A DNA stretch of 64,000 nucleotides from Pelagibacteraceae bacterium AG-430-P08 (lineage in GTDB: Bacteria > Pseudomonadota > Alphaproteobacteria > Pelagibacterales > Pelagibacteraceae). Positions 56,826-64,000 of the stretch are shown here, one piece after another. A program made the translations under genes and the position numbers. The stretch spans positions 1-64,000 of the forward strand of contig QCOL01000005.1 of the NCBI GenBank assembly GCA_003212925.1. Direction: 5' to 3'. A model generated the notes under the pieces. It was not told where the DNA came from, did not search any database, and saw only the letters and a list, made by a program, of their open reading frames with translations. Positions within the stretch are counted from its first letter, which is position 1. The number at the start of each line of letters is the position of its first letter.

Positions 56826-58719
56826 TATTAAGTATTTTATTATCAATCAAGTCTTGTTTGATCTCATCAAGAATTGCCGGATCATCAATTGTTGGAGGCA
56901 TTTTATATTCAACACTATCAGCAATTTTTCTAATTGTTCCTCTTAAGATTTTTCCAGATCTTGTTTTAGGAAGTCTTTTAATAACAATTGCAACTTTAAA
57001 TGCAGCCACAGGACCAATTTTATCTCTAACCATTTGAATACATTCTTTGGAAATTGTCTCGTTATCTTTATCAACTCCAGCTTTTAAAACTATTAATCCA
57101 ATTGGTAATTGTCCTTTTAATTTATCTGCAATACCAAGAACTGCACACTCAGCTACTGATTGATGCTCTGACAAAACTTCTTCAATAGCACCAGTTGACA
57201 ATCTATGGCCAGCAACATTTATGATGTCATCAGTTCTAGACATAATCCAGATATAGCCATCCTCATCAATATGACCTGCATCATAAGTTTGATAATAACC
57301 ATCGTAGTTTGACATATAATTTTCTTTGTATCTTTGATCTGCATTCCAAAGAGTTGGAAATGTACCAGGAGGTAAGGGCAATTTAACTACAATATCTCCC
57401 ATTTCGTTTGGTTTAGCTAAAGATTGATCTGACTTAATAATTTTTACATCATATCCTGGCACTGCTTTACAGGCTGAACCATATTTTGTTTTCATCATTT
57501 CAATTCCTGTGCAATTTGAGCTTATTGCCCAACTTGTTTCAGTTTGCCACCAATGGTCTATTACTGGAACTTTTAATAAATTTTCTGCCCATTTGATTGT
57601 ATCGGGATCTGCTCTTTCTCCTGCAAGAAATAAACTTTCAAAACTACTCAAATCGTATTTAGAGAAGAATTTTCCATCAGGATCTTCTTTTTTAATTGCT
57701 CTAAATGCAGTTGGTGCGGTAAATAAAGATTTTACTTTATAATCAGAAATGATTTTCCAGAAAGCCCCTGCATCAGGTGTGCCTACAGGTTTACCCTCAA
57801 ACAAAACTGTTGTGCACCCTTTAAATAAAGGAGCGTAAACAATGTAAGAGTGACCTACAATCCAACCAATATCACTAGCTGACCACCAAATATCTCCTTC
57901 ATCAATGTTGTAGATATTTTTCATTGTCCATTTCAAAGCTACTATGTGACCTCCAATATCTCTTACAATTCCTTTGGGTGTTCCTGTTGTGCCTGAGGTA
58001 TAAAGTATGTAAGCAAACTCATTTGAATTCATCTTTACACATTCAGTATCTTTTGCATCAGCTAGTGCCTCGTCCCAACTAATTTCAGTGGGTGCATTTA
58101 ATTTAGCCTCATGACCTTTTCTTTGAAATAAAATCATCTTACTTATCTTATGACTTGCTAGTTTGACTGCTTCATCTACTAATGGCTTGTATTCAACCGT
58201 CCTACCTGGCTCAAAACCACATGATGCTGTGACTAGAATTTTAGCTTTGCTGTCATCTATTCTGCTTGCAAGTTCATTTGATGCAAATCCTCCAAAAACA
58301 ACCGAGTGTATTGCTCCAATTCTTCCACAAGCAAGCATTGCAATGACTGCTTCAGGGATCATTGGCATATAAATTATAACTCTATCACCCTTACCAACGC
58401 CTTGATTTTTTAAAGCACCGGCAAATTTAGAAACTTTTGATCTTAATTCCTCATATGTTAGCTTACTTTTGTTACCTGTGATGGGACTATCATAAATTAG
58501 TGCGGTTTTTTTACCTTGACCCTTATCAATGTGAATATCTAATGCATTGTAGCAAGTGTTTGTAACTCCGTCCTCAAACCATTTGTAGAAAGGAGGGTTT
58601 GACTTGTTTAAAATTTTTGTGGGTTTTTTAAACCAAAATATATCGTCAGATGCCTCTCTCCAGAAATTCTCTGGATCTTCAATTGATTTTCTATAAATTT
58701 CCTTGAATTTATCTGACAT
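56818..58719 (-). CDS. prpE: Propionyl-CoA synthetase / acyl-CoA synthetase
   Basis: ENFWREASDDIFWFKKPTKIL; YTSGTTGTPKGIVRD; PKTRSGKILRGTIRKIAD. Confidence 0.94.
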   Translation of the reverse strand: MSDKFKEIYRKSIEDPENFWREASDDIFWFKKPTKILNKSNPPFYKWFEDGVTNTCYNALDIHIDKGQGKKTALIYDSPITGNKSKLTYEELRSKVSKFAGALKNQGVGKGDRVIIYMPMIPEAVIAMLACGRIGAIHSVVFGGFASNELASRIDDSKAKILVTASCGFEPGRTVEYKPLVDEAVKLASHKISKMILFQRKGHEAKLNAPTEISWDEALADAKDTECVKMNSNEFAYILYTSGTTGTPKGIVRDIGGHIVALKWTMKNIYNIDEGDIWWSASDIGWIVGHSYIVYAPLFKGCTTVLFEGKPVGTPDAGAFWKIISDYKVKSLFTAPTAFRAIKKEDPDGKFFSKYDLSSFESLFLAGERADPDTIKWAENLLKVPVIDHWWQTETSWAISSNCTGIEMMKTKYGSACKAVPGYDVKIIKSDQSLAKPNEMGDIVVKLPLPPGTFPTLWNADQRYKENYMSNYDGYYQTYDAGHIDEDGYIWIMSRTDDIINVAGHRLSTGAIEEVLSEHQSVAECAVLGIADKLKGQLPIGLIVLKAGVDKDNETISKECIQMVRDKIGPVAAFKVAIVIKRLPKTRSGKILRGTIRKIADSVEYKMPPTIDDPAILDEIKQDLIDNKILNNG

Positions 58720-58747
58720 AGTTAAAGTTGATTCGTTAGTTAATTTA

Positions 58748-58860
58748 TTGTGGTTTTTAAATCACAAATTGTATTTAATTTTAAAAAACGAGTAAAATCA
58801 ATGTAAATTAATGACAATTATGTCTTCTATTAAGTGATTTTATTTGGTATTTAACCACAA
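58748..58860. promoter_or_regulatory. Divergent prpE/proteorhodopsin intergenic region with TTGTGGTT inverted motifs
   Basis: TTGTGGTTTTTAAATCACAA at 58748-58767 and ATTTAACCACAA at 58849-58860. Confidence 0.35.
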
Positions 58861-58865
58861 CTTTT

Positions 58866-58901
58866 GCTTAGGGAAGCCTAAGCTTAGTTTATATAAACTA
58901 A
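58866..58901 (+). promoter_or_regulatory. Proteorhodopsin leader: hairpin plus adjacent perfect palindrome
   Basis: gcttagg-gaag-cctaagc (58866-58883) directly followed by ttagtttatataaactaa (58884-58901). Confidence 0.6.
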
Positions 58902-58931
58902 AGTAAAAACTAACTAAAGAGGGAGTTTTTT

Positions 58932-59708
58932 ATGAAAAAACTTAAACTGTTTGCTCTAGCAGCGCTAGCCCTAGTGGGTTATGCAGGTGTTGCTAACGCA
59001 GCAGACGCAACGATGTTAGCTCAGGATGACTTTGTTGGAATATCTTTTTGGATAATTTCAATGGGTATGTTAGCGGCTACAGCTTTCTTCTTCATGGAGA
59101 GAGGTACTGTTAACCCTGCGTGGAAAACATCAGTAACTGTTGCAGGTCTTGTAACTGGTATTGCTTTCATTCACTATATGTACATGAGAGAAGTATGGGT
59201 TGCTACAGGTGACTCACCAACAGTATACAGATATATTGACTGGTTAATTACTGTGCCATTACAGATGGTAGAATTCTACTTAATTCTAGTAGCAGTAAGA
59301 AAAGCAAATTCTGGAATGTTCTGGAGATTGTTAATCGGTTCATTAGTAATGTTAATCGGAGGATACTTAGGAGAAGCTGGATACATCAATGCTACACTTG
59401 GTTTTGTAATCGGTATGGCTGGATGGATTTACATTCTATATGAAATATTCTCTGGTGAAGCTGGAAGAGCTGCTGCTAAAAGCGGTAACAAAGCTCTAGT
59501 AACTGCGTTCGGTGCAATGAGAATGATTGTAACTGTAGGTTGGGCTATTTATCCATTAGGTTATGTATTTGGTTACCTAACAGGTGGTGTAGATGCTAAC
59601 TCATTAAACGTTGTTTACAACTTAGCTGACTTCATTAACAAAATTGCATTCGGTCTAGTAATCTGGGCTGCTGCAATGAGTTCTGGAGCTGGTGCAAGAA
59701 GCAGATAA
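58932..59708 (+). CDS. pop: Proteorhodopsin, predicted blue-absorbing (Gln at position equivalent to 105)
   Basis: RYIDWLITVPLQMVEFYLIL (D97, T101, Q105, E108 equivalents), retinal Lys in ADFINKIAFGLVIWA; signal peptide. Confidence 0.98.
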   Translation: MKKLKLFALAALALVGYAGVANAADATMLAQDDFVGISFWIISMGMLAATAFFFMERGTVNPAWKTSVTVAGLVTGIAFIHYMYMREVWVATGDSPTVYRYIDWLITVPLQMVEFYLILVAVRKANSGMFWRLLIGSLVMLIGGYLGEAGYINATLGFVIGMAGWIYILYEIFSGEAGRAAAKSGNKALVTAFGAMRMIVTVGWAIYPLGYVFGYLTGGVDANSLNVVYNLADFINKIAFGLVIWAAAMSSGAGARSR

Positions 59709-59732
59709 TTACTAAGTAATTAAAATAATTTT

Positions 59733-59770
59733 AGGGCGAGTATGTTTTTACATACTTGCCCTATTTTTTT
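59733..59770 (+). terminator. Rho-independent terminator after proteorhodopsin
   Basis: agggcgagtatg-ttttta-catacttgccct stem-loop followed by a T-run. Confidence 0.93.
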
Positions 59771-59790
59771 TGATCCCTATATTCAATTAA

Positions 59791-60111
59791 ATGGCAAAAA
59801 TAACATACATAACTTCTGATAATCAAACTCATACAGTTGAGGTGCAAAATGGTCTTACTGTTATGGAGGGAGCTGTTCAAAATGATATTCCTGGTATCGA
59901 TGCAGATTGTGGTGGAGGGATGGCGTGTGCAACCTGCCATGTTTATGTCAAAGAAGATTGGTTTAATAAAATTCCAAAAAAAGAAGATGGAGAAGATGAT
60001 ATGTTAGATATGGCATTTGAACCAAAAACAAATAGTAGGCTAAGTTGTCAAATAATTGTTTCAGATGAATTAGATGGACTTGAAGTAAACATACCATCCA
60101 AACAAGCTTAA
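59791..60111 (+). CDS. fdxB: 2Fe-2S ferredoxin
   Basis: [21 protein letters not shown]...[10 protein letters not shown]. Confidence 0.94.
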   Translation: MAKITYITSDNQTHTVEVQNGLTVMEGAVQNDIPGIDADCGGGMACATCHVYVKEDWFNKIPKKEDGEDDMLDMAFEPKTNSRLSCQIIVSDELDGLEVNIPSKQA

Positions 60112-61128
60112 ATGAAAAAAACTGATGCATTAATTATTGGAGCAGGTCCAACAGGACTCTTTACTGCTCATCAATTAAAATTAATTGGATTAGATTGTGA
60201 AATAGTTGATAATTTAGATAAAGTTGGAGGGCAATGTATTGAACTTTATCCTGATAAGCCAATTTATGATATACCTGCAGTGCCCGAATGTACAGGCGAA
60301 GAACTTACTAATAATTTATTAAATCAATTAAAACCTTTTGATATCAAATTTCATTTAAGTGAAAGAGTCGAAGAAGTTAAAAAAGAAGATAATGATTGGT
60401 TAGTAAAAACTAGCGGCGGGAATTCTTTTTTGACACCAAATGTAATTATTGCAGGTGGTGTCGGATCATTTGAACCTAGAAAATTTTCACCAAAAGAGTG
60501 TGAAAAATTTGAAAATAAATCGTTGTTTTATTCAGTAAAAGATAAAAACATATTCAAAGGAAAAACAGTTTCAATTTTCGGAGGTGGAGATAGTGCATTA
60601 GATTGGGCCATTGAGCTATCAAAAGAATCTAAAGTTAACTTGATACACAGACGAGATGAATTTAGAGGTGCACAAGCTACTGTTGATAAAATGCACGCAT
60701 TAGTAAAAGACGGTAAAATTAATCTTTTTACTAAATATCAAATGGCAAATGTTCATGGAGAACAAACTCTAGAGAGCATTGATATCAAACATGATAATGA
60801 TGAAATAAAAAACTTAAAGACTGAACATGTTTTAGGTTTTTTTGGTCTTATTATGCAACTAGGACCAATTGCTAATTGGGGACTTAATCTGAATAAAAAA
60901 ACTATAGAGGTAGATACTGAAAAATTTGAAACTAATCAAAAAGGTATTTATGCAGTGGGTGATATCTGTAATTATCCTGGTAAATTAAAACTAATCTTGT
61001 CAGGTTTCCATGAAGGAGCTTTAGCAGCAAGAGCATGTTTCAAATTAGCAAGACCTGATGAAAAATATAGATTTGAATTCACAACAACCTCAACAAACTT
61101 ATTGAAAAGACTTGGAAAAAAAGAGTGA
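60112..61128 (+). CDS. Ferredoxin-NADP reductase, thioredoxin-reductase-like type
   Basis: ALIIGAGPTGLFTAHQLKLIGLDCEIVDNLDKVGGQCIELYPDKPIYDIPA; GIYAVGDICNYPGKLKLILSGFHEGALAA. Confidence 0.94.
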   Translation: MKKTDALIIGAGPTGLFTAHQLKLIGLDCEIVDNLDKVGGQCIELYPDKPIYDIPAVPECTGEELTNNLLNQLKPFDIKFHLSERVEEVKKEDNDWLVKTSGGNSFLTPNVIIAGGVGSFEPRKFSPKECEKFENKSLFYSVKDKNIFKGKTVSIFGGGDSALDWAIELSKESKVNLIHRRDEFRGAQATVDKMHALVKDGKINLFTKYQMANVHGEQTLESIDIKHDNDEIKNLKTEHVLGFFGLIMQLGPIANWGLNLNKKTIEVDTEKFETNQKGIYAVGDICNYPGKLKLILSGFHEGALAARACFKLARPDEKYRFEFTTTSTNLLKRLGKKE

Positions 61129-61754
61129 TAGATCTTTACTCAGCTAATACCCCTAATGGCAAAAAAATTAGTATTATGCTTGAGGAAATTGGATTTGACT
61201 ACAAAGTAATCAAAGTTGATATTAATAATGGTGAACAATTTAAAGACGAATTCAAAAAAATAAGTCCTTTAAGTAAAATTCCAGTAATTATTGATCACAA
61301 AAATAAAAAAACTGTTTTTGAGTCTGGAGCAATCCTGATTTATTTAGCCGAGTTAAGTGGAAAATTTTATAATTCTGAAGAAAGATTAGAAATTAATCAG
61401 TGGTTGATGGCTCAAATGGGTTATGTTGGTCCAATGTTAGGACAACATCACCAATTTCATCATTATAATCCTGGAAAAAGTAAATTTGGAGAAGACAGAT
61501 ATTTTAAAATTTCTAAACGAATTTATAAGGAATTAGATGAGAGATTATCACAATCAAAATATTTATCAGGCAGCAACTATACAATTGCAGATATTGGCAC
61601 GTTTCCCTGGATAGCAAGACATGAGTGGCATGATATTGGTCTTAAAAATTATAAAAATCTTACTAGATGGTACGAGGAAATTTCTAAAAGAGACGGTGTA
61701 AAAAAAGGGTTTGCGTTTATGGATAATAAAGAGTTTCCACCCAAACCATATTAG
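61125..61754 (+). CDS. Glutathione S-transferase family protein
   Basis: GTG start overlapping the upstream stop; DLYSANTPNGKKISIMLEEIGFDY...FESGAILIYLAE. Confidence 0.93.
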   Translation: MIDLYSANTPNGKKISIMLEEIGFDYKVIKVDINNGEQFKDEFKKISPLSKIPVIIDHKNKKTVFESGAILIYLAELSGKFYNSEERLEINQWLMAQMGYVGPMLGQHHQFHHYNPGKSKFGEDRYFKISKRIYKELDERLSQSKYLSGSNYTIADIGTFPWIARHEWHDIGLKNYKNLTRWYEEISKRDGVKKGFAFMDNKEFPPKPY

Positions 61755-61855
61755 TTCATTGAACTAAGCAACCTGAACAAAGATGCAAAAATTCCATGGC
61801 CTGAAACCTCTATGGCAAGAACAATGATAATTATCAAAAGTATTTTTGTATCCAT
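61751..61855 (-). CDS. 34-aa putative membrane microprotein
   Basis: MDTKILLIIIIVLAIEVSGHGIFASLFRLLSSMN; start overlaps upstream stop as TAATG; not in the ORF track. Confidence 0.5.
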   Translation of the reverse strand: MDTKILLIIIIVLAIEVSGHGIFASLFRLLSSMN

Positions 61856-61980
61856 TAACTAAATACAATAAATAACAATATTATCCAAAACAAACCATAA
61901 TAGTAATATATATACTTTTTAGTGAAATAATAAGTTACTGGATTATGAACTTTTTTGGTTTTTTTCTTTTTTTTAGTCAT
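61855..61980 (-). CDS. 41-aa putative membrane microprotein downstream of dksA
   Basis: MTKKKKKTKKVHNPVTYYFTKKYIYYYYGLFWIILLFIVFS; ATG at 61980 overlaps the dksA stop. Confidence 0.6.
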   Translation of the reverse strand: MTKKKKKTKKVHNPVTYYFTKKYIYYYYGLFWIILLFIVFS

Positions 61981-62497
61981 CTGCGTGAACCTTTTCATCC
62001 TTTTCATGTTTTTCCTGTGCAGCAATAGTATACTTTGCAACTGGTCTTGCCATAAGTCTTTTTAACCCTATAGGTTCAGCAGTATCAAGACAATAACCGT
62101 AAGTGTCATCTTTAATTCTTGTTAAAGCTTTATCGATTTCAGATATCAATTTTATTTGCCTGTTGATTGCTTTCATCTCTACATTTTTATCAGTATATGA
62201 ACTAGCTTGATCAACAATATCTGCCGAAATGCTATTATCATCCATACTACCATTATAGAGAGCCTCATTATTTGCTTTAACTAATTCTTTTCTCCATTCC
62301 TGAAGTTTCATTCTAAAAAATACTTTATGTTTTTCACACATATATTTTTCACTATCCTTTGGAATATAATTTTTTGAAATTTTAATCGGAGCTTTAACAA
62401 TGTCTTTTGGCTTACTAATGACTTTTGATTTAGGTTTATTCTTAGTTTTGCTTTTAATTTTTGAGGTCTTTTTTTTTACTTTGCTTGTTTTAGGCAT
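61973..62497 (-). CDS. dksA: DksA/TraR family transcription factor with Lys-rich N-terminal extension
   Basis: IKLISEIDKALTRIKDDTYGYCLDTAEPIGLKRLMARPVAKYTIAAQEKHE. Confidence 0.92.
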   Translation of the reverse strand: MPKTSKVKKKTSKIKSKTKNKPKSKVISKPKDIVKAPIKISKNYIPKDSEKYMCEKHKVFFRMKLQEWRKELVKANNEALYNGSMDDNSISADIVDQASSYTDKNVEMKAINRQIKLISEIDKALTRIKDDTYGYCLDTAEPIGLKRLMARPVAKYTIAAQEKHEKDEKVHADD

Positions 62498-62576
62498 TGT
62501 TTAATTTTGAATTCGAGGGAGTATATTCAGCAAAATAGGGGTGTCAAGTAACGTTAATTATTGTAATTATTTACTT

Positions 62577-63899
62577 ATGAATGTTTTAAATAGAAATATA
62601 AATAATATATTTTTAATTTTCCTTTTTTCTCATTTAATAATTTGGACAATAATTCCATCTTTAACAAATAAGAATTTACCCTTAGATACTATTGAAGCTT
62701 TAGCATGGGGAAGCAACTTAGATTGGGGATTTAATAAGCATCCGCCGATGAGTGCTTTTTTTTCGGAGATTTTTTTTCAAATCTTTGGTTCTCAGGATTG
62801 GGCTTATTATCTCTTAAGCCAGATATTTGTTCTGATTGCTTTTTATTATGTTTTTAAATTTGCAAATGAAATTTTAGAGAATATTAAATTAGCTTTGTTA
62901 TCGGTATTTTTATTAGTTTCAATCTATTTTTATAATTTTACCACTCCAGAATTTAATGTGAATGTCTGTCAGCTTCCGTTTTGGTCTTTAGTGGTTTATT
63001 TTTCTTGGAAAATTTATTCCTCTAAAGAAATAAAATTTTCTGATTGTTTTTTAGTTGGGTTATTTGGAGCATTGGGTTTTCTCTCTAAATATTTATTTTT
63101 ATATTTACTGGCATCTATTTTCTTATTATTTTTTTATTTAATTTTTTTTCAAAAGAGGAAAAAATTTGATTTTAAATACTTTGTTATCATTGAGGTATTC
63201 TTAGTTTTATTAGTCCCACATTTTATTTGGCTTTATCAAAATGATTTTATTACGATACTATATGGTATTAAAAGAACAGGCTTGGAAGAATCTGATATTT
63301 TCAATCATATTTATTATCCTATAATGTTCCTGATTAAACAATTAGGGATACTCGTACCATTTTTCTTCTTAATTTTTCTTTTATTAAAAAAGATTAAATT
63401 TAAACTTAATTTTAAAGATAAAAAATTATTTTTTTTAATCACAATAAGTATTTTACCAATTTTATTGATGCTTCTGACATCTATAATCACAGGATCAAAA
63501 GTAAGGACAATGTGGATGACGCCGTTCTATTTATTTTTTGGAGTTCTTTTTATTTATATATTTAAGCTTCAAATAAATTTTAAAAAAATAAATACTTTTT
63601 TGTATAGTTTTTTATTTTTATTTTTCTTATCTCCAGCTCTTTACTCGTATGTATCTATTTCTCAAACCGAAAAACGAACAGATTATCCAGGTAAAGAAAT
63701 TGCAAATAAAACCCAAAAAATATGGAGTCAAGATTTTGAAAAAGAGATACAATTTGTAACTGGAGATGAATGGAAAGCAGGGAATCTTTCTTATCATCTT
63801 AAATCGAGACCAGTATGGGAAGGGTTTTCAATTGATGAAATATTAAAGAAATCATCACAATTTATTTGTATAGATGAAATATGTTTGGGAAGGTATTAG
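62577..63899 (+). CDS. PMT/ArnT-like glycosyltransferase membrane protein (GT39/GT83-like)
   Basis: LPLDTIEALAWGSNLDWGFNKHPPMSAFFSEIF first-loop pattern; multi-pass; ATG 62577 preferred over 62541. Confidence 0.85.
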   Translation: MNVLNRNINNIFLIFLFSHLIIWTIIPSLTNKNLPLDTIEALAWGSNLDWGFNKHPPMSAFFSEIFFQIFGSQDWAYYLLSQIFVLIAFYYVFKFANEILENIKLALLSVFLLVSIYFYNFTTPEFNVNVCQLPFWSLVVYFSWKIYSSKEIKFSDCFLVGLFGALGFLSKYLFLYLLASIFLLFFYLIFFQKRKKFDFKYFVIIEVFLVLLVPHFIWLYQNDFITILYGIKRTGLEESDIFNHIYYPIMFLIKQLGILVPFFFLIFLLLKKIKFKLNFKDKKLFFLITISILPILLMLLTSIITGSKVRTMWMTPFYLFFGVLFIYIFKLQINFKKINTFLYSFLFLFFLSPALYSYVSISQTEKRTDYPGKEIANKTQKIWSQDFEKEIQFVTGDEWKAGNLSYHLKSRPVWEGFSIDEILKKSSQFICIDEICLGRY

Positions 63900-63908
63900 A
63901 TAAAACGA

Positions 63909-64000
63909 ATGAAAATAAAAATCTTAATTCCTGTTTATAATGACTGGAAATCAGTTTTTAAAGTATTGGATGAGATAAATAATTTAGATTTAAATATCAA
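63909..64000 (+). CDS. Glycosyltransferase family 2, truncated by window end
   Basis: MKIKILIPVYNDWKSVFKVLDEINNLDLNI; GT2 N-terminus. Confidence 0.8.
   Translation, partial: MKIKILIPVYNDWKSVFKVLDEINNLDLNI

Overview
AT-rich, densely packed bacterial chromosome segment. Gene content and order match SAR11 / Candidatus Pelagibacter (Alphaproteobacteria): a blue-type proteorhodopsin followed by ferredoxin, FNR and GST genes; tol-pal; tkt-gap-pgk-fba; pntAA-AB-B; and very short intergenic gaps. Left part (1-7.5 kb): a surface-polysaccharide island with glycosyltransferases, an FkbM methyltransferase, gmd/fcl and a truncated membrane-protein remnant. It abuts an isolated 5S rRNA gene with no 23S within 7.6 kb upstream, which resembles the SAR11 hypervariable region between 23S and 5S. 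Middle (7.7-62.5 kb): mostly core housekeeping genes with three tRNAs (fMet, Arg-TCG, Leu-GAG). Right edge: a second glycosyltransferase-type locus begins after dksA. I saw no CRISPR array, prophage, transposase or obvious defense system. The less ordinary items are: the 5S/island junction; a truncated glycan-type membrane gene; a methyltransferase-like/GT2 fusion; a phage-like RuvC in the ruvCAB position without ruvAB; two tiny membrane ORFs overlapping the end of dksA (one absent from the ORF track); inverted repeats and hairpins in the proteorhodopsin leader; and an initiator tRNA with a modified 3G-C motif. No confident claim of a wholly new system is made. All assignments are by eye from sequence motifs and general family knowledge; no searches were run.
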